Part shown: positions 38,530 through 53,669 of the stretch, in pieces | Layout of the letters: each line of letters begins with the position of its first letter | Numbering within the stretch: position 1 is the stretch's first letter | NCBI GenBank assembly: GCA_022577435.1 | Contig: JAKOON010000012.1 | Location: 11,986,585-12,050,584, forward strand | Length of the DNA stretch: 64,000 nucleotides | Reading direction: 5' to 3' | DNA from: Embiotoca jacksoni | Taxonomy: Eukaryota; Chordata; Actinopteri; Embiotocidae | Made by a program: the position numbers and the translations under genes | Notes under the pieces: model-generated | What the model was told of the DNA's origin: nothing | The model's database searches: none | What the model saw: only the letters and a program-made list of their open reading frames with translations

Positions 38530-38531
38530 AC
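38466..38531. repeat. (GAAA)n tetranucleotide array
   Basis: About 16 GAAA units in a row. Confidence 0.98.
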
Positions 38532-41007
38532 ATTTTGTGCTTTAAATGTGATAAAATTGAAAAAAATTAAACATGTCCATTCATGCACTCATCTACATGT
38601 GCAACCATCCATCATTCATCATCATCATCATCATCATTCATCCTTCATTGCCAGTTGATTTTTTTCAAGGGTTGTCAGGACAAACAAGAAACATGACTCA
38701 CCAAAAAAGGAAATGAAAAAATGAATGCAACAAAACAAAATACAAAATAGAGAAACTCTCTGACAACGTGGTGTTGAATGACAGTTATGGTTATGACAAT
38801 AATTATAAGTAATAAACCAACAGCTGTGAGAAACTCTGTCATCCATCTATTTTCACGACTGCACCTGCGCTGTGTGGTAACATTATGCGGTATCTGGGTG
38901 TCAGACTGCTCGCCGTGTCTTTTTGTTTTGTATAATCTGCAGTGAAGACAGAACTGTAAATTACAAGACAGCTGTAAGTCAGTCTTCACCCGTTTTTTTT
39001 TTTTTTTTTCATTCTATGATATGTGGTTGAGTGTCAGGTGTATTATTTTCTAATGTTTGATCTAACGCCATAAATTAACTGAGAGCCATGATAACAAGAC
39101 AGTGTGTGTGTCTGTCAGACTCTTCAGTCTTCACTGCTCCACCACCTGTTCCATGTAAATAGCTCCATATGTGTGGATAAAAGACTTTATGTGGCTCATG
39201 GGAAACATTCTGGACACTCTTATCACCTCATCAGTCATCAGTTCCCCCGCTTACAAATACTGACATCGCTTCTCACAGACGGAGGGAAGACAATTACAAT
39301 TTTTCTCCGCAATAAGGTCAATGTCAAGACGAGTGAACATTTGAACTATTTTGTCTCAACATTTAATTCTGCTCTTTCGTAGTTTGTAATGCAGGCAGAT
39401 TTTCAGTAGCTCTTTTAATCAACCTTTCTCATTTCGGCATCATTCCAGACGAGTGTGGACTTGTGCACACGCTCTAACTTTATGCAGTTTGTCTTGTCAC
39501 TTGATCTAGCTCCAAGCTTCTCTTCACAGGTACAGACACACACATAAACACACACATGTCACACTAGTTAACCTGGATTTTGCGTCGCCATCAACAGGAA
39601 AAAAGAGAAACAAACCGGTGTTACAAGCATGTCTGTATGATCTGACAACTTTAAGTTGAACAACCTGTTAATCAGGTTGATTTTGACAAGATGGGAAGCA
39701 CTTTCGAAGCAGTGATAGCATCATTACGTATGTGTGTGTGTCTGTGTGCGCGTGTGTGTGTGTTTGTGGTTTAGGAATGTCTCAGCTGATGTTATGATGA
39801 TTTGTACAGACAGAACAACCAGGATGTGCATGTCTAGTTAGATAGTAAAAATCTGATTCTATCTAATGTTCCAGCACCATAATATCTTTACTTATATTTA
39901 CAGAATATAATAGATTTCTATCTTTTACAGCCTTCTGCACTCCTTTTAACTCTTCACTTTTAGCCACGCATTATTATTTTTTATTATTTTGTCCTTTTTA
40001 TAGCCTCGTTGCTCACATTCTCTCAACTTTTTACTAGTTGGATTTTATTCGTCTTCTATTTTTTTTATTTTCGTCTCTTTTACCCTTAAATCCATTAACT
40101 CCAAATTGTTTTGTCTCACTGGAAAACAAACAGAAGCTATTCCTTCATTTCAGATTACCCCTCAGTACTTATCCATATATAATTTCTTTACAATAAAATC
40201 TTAAATGACATTTAATTATCACAGTGTGTCCATAATTTGCTCCTCCTTTATAAGCTTTGATGGGTTGACAAGTCTTTGCAATGTATTATTTTGATTTAGT
40301 GGCAGTGTGTGAGTGTTTGAATAAATGTGTGTCTACATTATGTGTCTCAGCATGACTTCAAGTCTCCCACTTAGCTTTGTAATTACCTTTTTCCAGCTAT
40401 GACTGTTAATTGGACTACGGGAAAAATCACTGCTGTACACATGCAGACACCCAGATTAACACAAGCACAGTTGAACTGTCACACAGAGAGAGATCAGGAC
40501 TCTTAAGTATTCTTGATTAAGTTAAAGCTCGACAGTGACATTTGTTTGTATTTATCTGTTCAGAATTTTCATTTATCATTTGGTGAAACTAATTCTTTGT
40601 GTATACTTTGTGTATACGCTTGTTTTTTCTGTTGTTCGCAAGTGCAATACATGTGACAGTAAATTGAAGAACAAGTGAGAAATCTCATTGTTAATTCAGA
40701 CTCAGTGGAGGTAACACTAAATCAGTATGAGAAAGTTCTTAATTTAATTAATTTATATTTTTTACATATTTTATGACTTATAGTGGAAAGCTACAAATCA
40801 ACATTTGTCACAAGGCCAAGGAAACTGAAACTTAAAATCACCTAATAACATTTTACAGCTTGAAAAAGTAACTGACTCGCTAAATATAATTGAGGACTTG
40901 ACATTGACACATTTCATGTCAGTCCCAGTCAAGCATAATTGCTGTCAGACCCTTTGGTCAGGACAGTATTTTAAAGCTGCCAAGCTAAACAAATGCAAGA
41001 AAATGTG

Positions 41008-41010
<3 letters not shown>
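38532..41010. other. Intergenic, nothing recognised
   Basis: Short CATCAT-type run at about 38613-38640 and a T-tract at 38992-39009. No exon was supported. Confidence 0.4.

Positions 41011-41056
<46 letters not shown>
41011..41056. repeat. (TA)n simple repeat
   Basis: Pure TA array of about 45 bases. Confidence 0.97.
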
Positions 41057-41059
<3 letters not shown>

Positions 41060-41754
41060 CTACACATTACTTTGTTTAATCTAGTCTGTGTGAACTAAAA
41101 TCACAACCATACCTTTCAATTTAGTTCAGTGGGTGCACAATCAACCATCAAATTGCCCTCAAATTGTATATATCGTAAAATAATTTCATTGCAACAGTGC
41201 CTTCCCCTTTTGGTAGGTCACCCTGTGGGTAACCTGGGTGTGACATGTGTCTAGTGGGTCCTTGTTGTGGGAAGTAAGCGACACTCACGTGTGAAAAGTT
41301 AGCTAATGTGTTAACTTGTCGCTTGCATGTATCTGCAGCCACTGTAAAATGCATGCTGACAGCGGTGATTAAGTTTCTGTAACGATACAGACAAGTCTGT
41401 GCACAGGCCCAATTTTTATCCAATTGTTGCATACCACGTCGACTGTCCCACAAAAGGAAATAAAGGGCCGGTTCATGACAGTGTTTCTCTGCCTCCCCTC
41501 ATCTCTGCAGAGACAGTGGAGATGATCGAGTTCTCATTCCCAGCGCATTGAATAATGCCGTTTTGTCAATGACATTGCTGTCAGCGAGATGCGCACAAGG
41601 TGCACTTGGCAGGAGGAGTCAAAGGATGAAACATACCCAGGACTTTTACCCGAAAGACAGGTGTTCAAGTACACAACAAAGCAAAGCGTCCCTATGAGAC
41701 GGGAATGCTTTTGATGCCCTGGGAATGAGAATGGATTATGACACATTCAGAGTC
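41057..41754. other. Intergenic, possible old repeat
   Basis: Lies left of the Tc1-type relic. No left-hand inverted repeat of that element was found here. Frames of 70-101 codons on the minus strand show no domain. Confidence 0.35.
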
Positions 41755-42172
41755 ATGGGACTTGTTTTTCCAGCACATCCTACAGATGCTCGGTCAGATT
41801 GAGATTTGGGAAATTTAGAGGCTGAGTCAGCACCTTGAACTCTCTTCCACGGCTCTCAAACCCCTCTTGAACAATTTGTGTTATCTTGGACATAGTGGCC
41901 ACTGCCATCAAGTGATACCATTGCCACGAAGGGGTGAACTCCCCACTGTCGTTATGGATATACGTTGACCCGTTGTCTAGCCCTTGTCAAAGACCTACTC
42001 AGATCTTTACGCTTGCCCATTTTTCACGTTTTCAACACATCAGGTTCATGAACTGACTGTTCATTTGCTCCCTAATCTACCCCAACCTTTGATATGTGCT
42101 ATTGTAACAAGATAATCAATGTAATGCGCTTCACCTACCAGAGGCTTGGATGTTGTGGCTGATCGGTGTATA
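41755..42172 (-). pseudogene. Internally deleted Tc1-type transposase relic
   Basis: Read on the minus strand it begins at an ITR-like end (TATACACCGATCAG, about 42158-42172). A start codon at 42020 opens MGKRKDLS, a well-known start of a fish Tc1-type transposase. After about 15 codons the homology jumps to the C-terminal catalytic part: HPFVAMV, DGSG, QDN, then after a frameshift REFKVLT and NLNLTEHL. The second Asp (in QDN) and the final Glu (in TEHL) are still readable, but the middle of the gene is gone and a TAG stands where a Trp codon is expected after EHL. The far inverted repeat was not found. This is a dead relic; family membership is from memory of motif wording. Confidence 0.75.
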
Positions 42173-42900
42173 TCAGTGTCAGTAAAAGAGGAAAAGCAGG
42201 CATGAAGGCAATTAGAAGTGAGTTGAATAAAATTGTCTTTCCAGTGTGTCAGCCTGTCACTCCACCTTCCAGCTTATTGTGAATCTCTCTCTCTCTCTCT
42301 TTTTTTTTTTTTTTCTGTCTTTAGCTTCCATACTCTTCAAATTCACTTCAATCTCTTTTTTCTTCATCACTTTCCCGGTTTAAAGACATTCATAAATTTG
42401 AGAAATATTCCAGATATAAATGTACATTTGAGGTGGTGATCATCTATAATATATCAGCAATACAAAGTTGCCAATAACTGGGATTTATTTATGTCAAAAT
42501 GACTCAAGTTCTTACTTTGATTTAGATTTTGACAGTAGCAAAGTTACGTGTTCATCTACTCATTTCACAACGCTGACAGTGACAAAAATAGAGGGGCTGC
42601 AGAGTGTGGGGAGACAGACGAAAGACTATCAACTGACAAAAGTTATAAAACTCAACTTTATTTCAATTAGAACGTCCGAGTGTGTCACTTAAAGATCCCC
42701 TCCGGACATGTTGGAAAAGACATATGAAAAAACATTAAAGAATGATTTGTGCCTGGTGTGTTTTTAATGTAAGCAGTTTATAAATTCTTAAAATAACATC
42801 GACTTCTATTTCAAAAGTTTAACTCCTGGACACAGTCCATCTGTCTTTCTATACACAAAGACAGAATGTGCGGTTGTAGCCACGGTTGAGGCCATTCCTC

Positions 42901-42902
<2 letters not shown>
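42173..42902. other. Intergenic, nothing recognised
   Basis: TC and T tracts at about 42286-42315; otherwise nothing recognised. Confidence 0.4.

Positions 42903-42966
<64 letters not shown>
42903..42966. repeat. (TG)n microsatellite
   Basis: Pure TG array of about 62 bases. Confidence 0.98.
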
Positions 42967-45900
42967 ACACATGTGTGTGTATGTGTAATTTTGTGACAAG
43001 AAAGCCACAGATTATTGCACATGAAATGTTATTCATACAAAGCAGCTCTAGCGTGACTATCCCCCTGCTACAGCACTCAACAGCCTATTGGAGAAATACA
43101 ACAGAACAAATCTCAGTGAAAATAACAGTCTGCAAATCTCTCAAGGGATATTCTGTCTCACCTCTCTTCATTTCTGATTTTACTTTTTTTTTTTCCAAGA
43201 GAGGTGCTTGCCGAAGGTAACAGTTTTTTTTTTTTTTCTTTTTTTAATTAACAGAACGGCTGTACACAAATGTGTGTTGGGATAGGTCACAGTATGAGCG
43301 CGTTCTTGTGTTTCTAGAAACCTTTACATGAAAGAAAGACAGAAAGGTGTCTAGACTGTTGAGCGAAGAGCTAAGGAATACAAATAGTCATAGAATCTAT
43401 TTGCTGTTTAAGACGTTGTTTCCAAATTTGCAGATTAGAACAGTCATAATATGCATAAAGTCTTTTACTTTGCTGCATCTGGTGCACAGGAAGTAATTCT
43501 TTGTATTTACTGTGGTAGCCATGTTCTATAACAGCAGTGATGGCCAACATGGCTGAGGAAAAGGGTGCACAGAAAATGAATATGTATCCAGGAAAATTCC
43601 AGACAGAAATATTCCTCATGACAAGACTTGTGGCAAAGTAGTGACTGGTGGCTTCGTTATTAAAATGTATATTGTATAGAAAAACACAAACAGATGAGAT
43701 CACGTTAGCCCTGGTTTGGACTTTTTGGTCCAGTTGTTTCTCTAATTTTTCCCCCCTGAAACTGACTTTCCCTCTCAAAATTGCTCAGTCACTCACAAAC
43801 TCCTTTTTCAGACTTATCTACCCAGTGGATCAAATATCCTTTCCCATCATCCTTTTCCTGCTCACTCAGCATTTGTTTATAAAAAAAAAAAAAAAAAAGA
43901 AGAAAAAAAAAAAGAGGAGGCTTTGGTGAAACAAGCGTCAGGTAGACAGCCTGTGTTTTTATTCTCTAAACAGTTAACTTTATAGCAGACCAGTTCAGCT
44001 TGCAATTTGCAAGTACTTCTCTGGCTTTCTGTGCAGTTCAGCTGTGCTCAGCAGGATATTTTTTTCTATTGGACGTTATTTCTATTGCTTACTGCAGAGT
44101 ACGCCAGTTGAGTTGGTGGTACTTCAATATGGCCCAGGATGCATTTGCATTCACACTGCTCGAAGAATGGGGTTGTATGTGTCCCACTGTGGCCTGAGCA
44201 GATCAGATCAGATCTCTTCAACCTCAATACGTCTTGGGTTACGTTCACACCTGTACTTTAATCTGTCCACTTGTGATCGAATCCCCTAAGAAGCATGTTA
44301 ATGCCACATTTGAACAGGACCTATGGGCTTTCATTTGTGACCATTGTACTTAAATATGCACATCACAATCTGTACATACAATGTTGGAATAAGATGCTGG
44401 TATTTAACTTTTTGGTCTCTGCTCCTCAAGCGATTCTGTGCTCTACCCAATAATATCTTTGAAGTGTCACATTGCAACTGTTGTAGTAGGCAGATCATTT
44501 ATTTTATGATCTACAATCTTGACGGACAGAGATCTCTATTGATACGCTGTGCCTGCTCCACCTATTTGTGAACCTTTGGTAACAGATCCCGTTTCAGATG
44601 GTAACCTGGCCCTAACAGGGGTAAATGACAAAGATGCAGAGGTACACTTGTAGGCACAGCCAAGTGCAGCTGTTACTTTTTACTTTATATATACTGAGGT
44701 TAATAATGGGAAGGGAATCTTTGTTGCAAGAGAATCCTGCTTTAATTGTTAGGATGTCATCTTTAGCATATAAAAAAGTCAGCCAAAACACCACAGAAAA
44801 CTTTTGGGAACAATCATGTTTTCCTCTAGAGTCTGACTAAAGAAGCTATGATTAATGAACTGGTTAAACTGCTGTAATAAACAGGACTTGACATCGGTTT
44901 TCCACAGGAAAACATTTTTCTTAACTGTTGGCAGATAAGGAGGGGAGATAAACAGATGTTATTTCATTGCAGAGAGGGAACACACACAAACAAGCAGCCC
45001 GTGTTCTCACTTCATCACAGTTCATTTCTGTTTCTGTCCTCATCTTCATTTTTGGTTCCCTCACTCACTTTGATTCTCTTTGCATTACTGTGTCCTCTGC
45101 ATCTCACTCTACCAGAGTCGCAGTTATCCTCTCATCCTGGCTCATCTTGTTTCTCTGCTTCTCTGATCTTGTCTATATCCGAGCTGGATCGTGTTGTTTT
45201 TCCACCCTTTGTTTTTCTCTCCTTTTCCTCTTCTTCCCGGCTCTGTGATTTCTTCACTCTGCTGTTCTGGTTTTGTCTGTATAATCTCTGTGATCTCTAT
45301 GTAAGTTGTTTATAACTCCTAAATATGCCACTCCCCTTTACCCTGACATATTTTCCCTGAGTAACAGTGCGGAGAGAAATGTATTCATTTTCATGGTGCT
45401 CGGCACACTTACCTTTTATTTCCCTCTAGATTATTCTGCAGCTTCGTGAGATGTTATATGGTAAGAAGTGATAGGTAAAACGGGAAACGGTTTCCTCTGT
45501 ATTTTCCCTGTGGTGATGTTTTAAAGCTGTAGTTACATTTCTTTCACTGTTTTCTCTTATGTTGAGGTGTACTGCCATGCTGAAAGTGTTCTTAGATTTC
45601 ATATTGGAACACATACAATCACTTTCTTTTGTAGCGGATCGAATTAAAATTATTTTATTGGTTATTGCAGCCAAAGCTCCTTGTGTCATAAAAATGGCTC
45701 CTGGGTCCTCTAAAAATGTAAAGCAAAACCTCACATGGCTCATTGCTCAGATCAAATTCTGTAAATATATTGGAGCAATAACAAAGGGAAAAACTGTGCA
45801 AGACATATTCTTTTTAATAAACAAGATTCAAATGTTATTTTTTCCACTCAGAAAGGTCCTTGAACGGTAGCTAAACAAGGGGTGGTTGCTAAGCAACATC

Positions 45901-46618
45901 AGAGTGGTAACTTTTAGGTATGGCGCGTTCATTTTAAAATCATGGCTGATGTGGTTATTTCTGTGATACCGTACATTTTGTAAGCCTTCATCAGTCAGTC
46001 GAAACTGCAGTCGAAAATGCTGCTTTTTAACACTAATATGTCCATGGTGGTGAGTACTGTTCTGGCTGTAGTGGCTCAGTCTTGCTAAAATTAATAAAAG
46101 ACAAGTATCACAACACATATGACACACAATCTATCTAAAGCCCTGTAATTGCACGGATGAATATTAAAAGGATTTTTCAAATTCCTATTTCATTTACAAG
46201 CCTTAGAAATGTTCTTGCTCTGTGGCAATCTTCTATTACTATTATTCAATGCCTACAAGGGAAATATTTTTACTGTACAGCAATGAACCATATTTCAGTC
46301 TAACACTGTAGCCTCGTGTGAAAAGAGAAGACGGAGCAGACAGCTGACAGAATGGCCTCTGTAGTCTGCCTCTGACACTTATGATGCCTTCGACTTTTTA
46401 ACCCCAACTTCCATTGGACAAAAGATCCCCCCACCCCCTCCCTGTCTGTCTCCTTCTCTCATTCGCTCTCCTCTGTGTCTGTCACCCCCCTTTTTTGACT
46501 CATTACCCCCCCTCCCCCCCCCACACACACACAATCCCTCTCTTTTCTCTCTCAGTGCCTGTGGTCATTTTCAGTTGGTGATTGAACTTACTGTGGCTTG
46601 TGAGTGTTTGAAACAGGA

Positions 46619-46620
<2 letters not shown>
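42967..46620. other. Intergenic; A/T tracts and an X-box
   Basis: T-tracts at about 43220-43245 and an A-rich run at about 43880-43914. A 135-codon minus-strand frame at 43371-43778 and pyrimidine-rich frames near 45.0-45.3 kb show no domain. An RFX-type X-box is listed separately. Confidence 0.4.
45885..45897. promoter_or_regulatory. RFX-type X-box
   Basis: GTTGCTAAGCAAC is a near-perfect inverted repeat matching the X-box consensus GTNRCC(N0-3)RGYAAC except at one position. RFX factors bind such sites at ciliary and neural genes. There is no gene within reach in the window except sox4, 40 kb away, so a function is only a guess. Confidence 0.35.

Positions 46621-46711
<91 letters not shown>
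46621..46711. repeat. (GA)n microsatellite
   Basis: Nearly pure GA array of about 88 bases. Confidence 0.98.
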
Positions 46712-46713
<2 letters not shown>

Positions 46714-48015
46714 TCCAGTGAAGAGGAGAAGGCAATAGAAAGTAACAGGATAATGGGAAGTGAATGAGAGAGCTGTGGAGAGTGAGAAAGATGGGATGGA
46801 GAAAGAGAGAGGATTTTACAGCAAGGTATCACCTTGATGCTGATACTAGTCTACTGACCTTCCAGCCACCTGGCATGTCTTTCTTCCTCTCCGCCTATTA
46901 TCTGACTCGATTTCTCACTGAATCCCACTTTTTGTATTAGACTGACCAGAACATATTAGGTCTTTTGCTTATTTACCTTGAGATAAAATGCCCAGAGTTT
47001 CATAAACATGAATTCTACCATCTCTCCACCTGCCTCCCGATCTCCCTCTGAATATAATCAATCTTTCTCTCTATGCCTCAGCTGTCCAGCATCATTCCTC
47101 TCCTTCTATTCTTCTCTGCTACCATGTAATTTGAGAGGGAACACAGTGAAAAAAAAAAATCCCCCAGTAGTCTGACCCACCGTTGAACCTTTGCTTGCTT
47201 TGACAGATCGCTGCAACACAAGCCTTTCATTTCATCAGCGAATAAGAGGTCTCCCTACCCCCCCCCCCCCCTTTATTTTTTATTTTTTTTATTTTTATGT
47301 GTTGAGTCTTTCACTGCAAATGGACAGCAGTAAAAAGATCAAGTCCAGTGCCATTAATGTGTGATATGTGTGTTTGTCCACATTTGGTGCCATTGATGTA
47401 TATGATGACTGTGTCTCTGTATGGGGCCCATTTGTGAGATAAGCGCAGCTACAGCAGAGATAAGGGACGCTCAGAAAGAGGATTTGTTTTGGCTAGACAT
47501 GGTGAGAGGTATCGCAGACAGTTATGATGATTCATTTGGTCTCACTTTGAGCATCAAGTACACCCTAAAACACTCCACTCCACATACACCCTAAAACACT
47601 CTGTCCATTCAGTCCCTTGGAGCGTTGACAAGTGACGGTCCTGCAATGGACTTAAATACCAAAAGAACCACAATTTTGATTTGATCACATTAAAAGATGT
47701 CTCCAGCTATACTTAATTTTCATTGAAGTGTTGGCATCATCTGCAAGGTGTTGATTTTTTTCAATATTTGATGTTAAAAAAAATTGTTTTCTTTATTTAA
47801 CTTTCTGCAATTCAGTCTGTTGTTCAGCAACACTTTGATATGAATCTTCAATTGTTCTTCACAGATACACAAATATGGGGGATTGAACCCATGATTTTAG
47901 TTTAGTGTAACAAAAACAGCATGCTACACCCCTGCAGATGTTCAACATTGTTTGCTTTTTCAGGTGCAATACTTTACTTGGGTCAAGAAAGTTAAATATG
48001 AATGCCTGTAATTAC
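46712..48015. other. Intergenic, nothing recognised
   Basis: Poly-C run at 47260-47271 followed by T-rich sequence. ACACCCTAAAACACTC occurs twice near 47560-47600. No exon supported. Confidence 0.4.
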
Positions 48016-48823
48016 CAGTAGTGTAAGTATTAAGATATTTTACTGAAGTAAAGGTACCGATATAGCAATAAAACTATACATAAAGTATAAAAATATATAT
48101 ATAGAAGAAAACACGATCCATTACAAGTAAAAATCCTGCATGAAAAATCCTACTTTTCTAAAAGTACGTAAGTAATGTAGTTTAACATATCAAAGTAAAA
48201 GTAGTGCTTTATCCCTCCAACTGATATATAATCATATATGACATCATCAGATTAACACTGATTATTAACACTGAAGCATCAGTGAGTGTACAGCTTGTCA
48301 CAGTTGTAGCTGCTGCAGGTGGAGCTAGTTTGAACTACTTTATACTCAGTGGATATAAATCCAGGGACAGCAGATACGTTCTGATCCACAAATCTGTTTT
48401 CAGTTTTGAGAATTTTTCTCTAATCTTTGACTTTTGTCATTGGATCCTTTGAACATTTATTGAAATGAAACTGCGGGAAGTTTTGAGGGAAAAGTCACTA
48501 TTTGGCTGAGCTCTTAACAACTCATACACATCTGAAATGTGACCTTGACTACACACTCATGTTTCTAAGATGTCAGGAGACAAAAAGGTTGGAAACCACT
48601 GGTTTAATCTTTAGAAAAATGTTATATCTTGGAAACTTGTTATATTATCATGGTGTCAAATCGTCATCTTAAAATGACTGAAGCTGAAATAAATGTAGTG
48701 CAGTAAAAAGTACAATATGTCCCTCTCATGTTGTTGAGGGGAAGTTTAAAGTAGCATCAAATGGAAATACTCAAATAAATTACAAACGCCTCAAGTACAT
48801 TACGTAGTTACTTTCCACTGATG
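48016..48823. mobile_element. Non-autonomous DNA transposon, hAT-like
   Basis: Left end CAGTAGTGTAAGTATT and right end (reverse complement) CATCAGTGGAAAGTAACT are imperfect inverted copies. AAGTACNTAAGTA-like words near both ends are typical of a short-end repeat very common in fish. The interior has no open frame, so it would need a transposase from elsewhere. Flanking octamers GTAATTAC (48008-48015) and GTTAATAC (48824-48831) agree at six of eight positions and could be a decayed target duplication. The middle is longer and less familiar than in copies I remember. Confidence 0.5.
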
Positions 48824-48979
48824 GTTAATACAGTTTTTCATCTCAGAGAACATTAAATCTTTTGAGAACAAATACATCTTAGAGAGAAGCTGAACATACA
48901 GTATTATGTAAAGCAACCTCCAACAAAGATGGAAAAAAAAATATTTTCGAAGCACTATCGTGAACTGCCTTATCAAAGA

Positions 48980-49010
<31 letters not shown>

Positions 49011-51423
49011 GAAACACTGTTTCAAAGTCCTATTTGAGATTCTTCAGGTCAGGTGAGTATGACCATAGCAGTCCTTTTGCTGTGGACAGAATAAAAGGTT
49101 CTGGCAATTTAGAGTCAAATTAAAGGTTATGAATTAAATCGAGTGTTTCCTGCAAGAGGACATTTAGGTGATTGAGATTGTAATCATGACGGTTGTGGCA
49201 GACAGAAGAGTAAAATGGGAATGAGGTCTATTGTGTAAACTAAATGAAAAGTATAAGAGCTTGACATTGCGAAGGTTAGATCTACAGCAAGAGTGAAAGA
49301 AGCAGAGGGAGATGTGTGTGTGTGTGGTTAGAGATAGGTGGATGGCATCAATGAAGGAGGAGGAAAGGGAGATGAAGGATAAATGGACCGCAGACATTTT
49401 TTTTTAGAAAGAGAGGGAGATATTAGAAGGCAGGAGCTTGAAAAAGAAAGTGAGTTGGCTGGCAGCGAAAAAAAGAGAAAAAAAACCTGGCCAGGTTGAT
49501 TTGAGAGGTCTGAGGAAGGTCATTCATTTGACATGGTTGGCTGCTCAGTGCCAACCCCGACCACTGGCTCATGCTCTCTCTATTTCTCCCTCTCTAGTAA
49601 TGTCTCTCAAGATGAAGCTCTGGCAAGATCCCCTCCTGCCATAATACTCTCCTCAGTGCCCTCCCTCCCACCATTTCTTACCTGTCCATTCCTTTCTTAC
49701 TGAATCTCTCTTTCATCTCTTCCACATTAACAGAACAAGAATGAATTGTAAGTTACCAAATATAGGTAGTGATACATTTGAAAAGGTATCAATCAAAGTA
49801 AATTGACTGAATGAGAAATTGTTTTTCTGTGCTTATAGCATCGGTACTTCTCGTTAATCGTCGTAAAAGGAAATGTTTTCATGTTTGGATCTGACGTCTG
49901 CAGTGTAAAAGGCATTTTAATTCAGTGTGTTCTCTCTGTTGACGAGGTCTGCCGGTCTGGATCGACCCATTTCCACTGACAGCTTCTATCAAGTTTTCTC
50001 AGCTTTCTCAGCACTAAGCTTCAGAATTTATTGCAGTCCTGTATGGTCTGCAAACTTTATTTATTTTTTTATTTTAAATCCTGTAGGGTTTTAAGTTTAC
50101 CTCTCAGTGCTTGTATGATGGGGAAAGCACAGAGAGTTCTTATAATGCTTACCTATGTTTTGAAGCTCTTTTAGTTTCTGCTGCTTTTTTCCCCCTAACT
50201 CAGTATCTTTGTTTATAGGTGGTTCAAATACAGCTTTGAAGAGATTAATCCATATATCTACATCTTGAATCACTAGCCTCACTGAAGATGTTTAGCAAAG
50301 GGAGTTCCAGTGATTCTACGAGGAGCTAGGGTGTGTGGACTCTTCACTCGAACACGTCTGTTTACAGATATCGAGTTGTTTCTTCTTGTTTTCTGGTGGT
50401 GCATTCAGAGCTTTGGAGAGTCCGACAGTTTTGGAAGTGTACTGATTTTTTTTTTTTAATTACTTCAGACTTTTGTAGTTTCTCACAACAGACACTTTAA
50501 CTTGTCAAACACAAGAGTGCTTAATATGGTGAACAATCGCTGCAGTACGTTTAGGTGTGACACTTCTGGGGTAATACCTGAACAACACTTAACTGGTTCA
50601 GTTCCATTAACTGCTGTGTCTGTTGTGTTCGATTTTCTTCATATATCTTTGGAGAGTTAACATATCGAAGATTATTTTACCTTTTAACTTTGAGTAAAGA
50701 CAGGAGCCTAACTGATAGCACAGAAAGAAGCAGAATCCATGTATATAATTCAACTAATGAAATGTAATGTAATGTAATGTAACTAGTGCTGTTGCCTAAA
50801 GGTGAGCAGCAGGCATACTGTATCTCCCAAAGGGACAACTGACAATATGCAGACTCTGGTTTTCATTCTGTTTTGCCTTCTTTCCTTGACAAAGTGTAGC
50901 TTCTACCATAATTCATGACATCTCTCTGCCTTATCCCCTCTATTAATGTGTCCCTACCTATGGAAACTGAGCACTATACAGAATTACAATAGAAGTCAAG
51001 ATGAGATGAGAAAAAGAGAGGAAAAGACCAATGTGTAATTGAGGGAATGGAATGAAACAGATTTAAAAGTAGAGAGGAGGTGTTGAAGGGGCAATTCACC
51101 AGGGAGAGAAAAGAGGAAAGCAGTAGAAACACATGAAGTAGTATTTATTTCTGAAATACTAGTTTAGACTGCATTTACATATCTTAGACCAAATAAATAG
51201 AGGAGAGGACAATAAGAAGAAGAAGAGGAATTTAAAAAATATAGTGGACAGGAAATTAAGACTGAAGTTAGCTGTTGTGTCAGATAAAGAATTATACTGC
51301 TTTCCCATGTCGGAGCACAAAACACTCAAGTCTTTACAGTTTTCAGAGTTCACGACTCTTTGACCTTTCGGGGGTCAGCAGGACATGCACTGTGGGACTT
51401 GATGTATTTGTGTGCCTAAATGG
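48824..51423. other. Intergenic, nothing recognised
   Basis: An (ATT)n run lies at 48983-49011 and a short (AATGT)n run near 50760-50780. No exon supported. Confidence 0.4.
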
Positions 51424-53668
<2,245 letters not shown>

Positions 53669-53669
53669 A

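Noticed and set aside
43371..43778. 135-codon minus-strand frame
   Set aside because: No recognisable motif, no homologous wording and AT-rich codon use; not enough to call a gene.
44956..45315. 119-codon frame with hydrophobic Leu/Phe/Ser-rich sequence
   Set aside because: Looks membrane-like only because the DNA is pyrimidine-rich; two frames of the same strand are open for the same reason.
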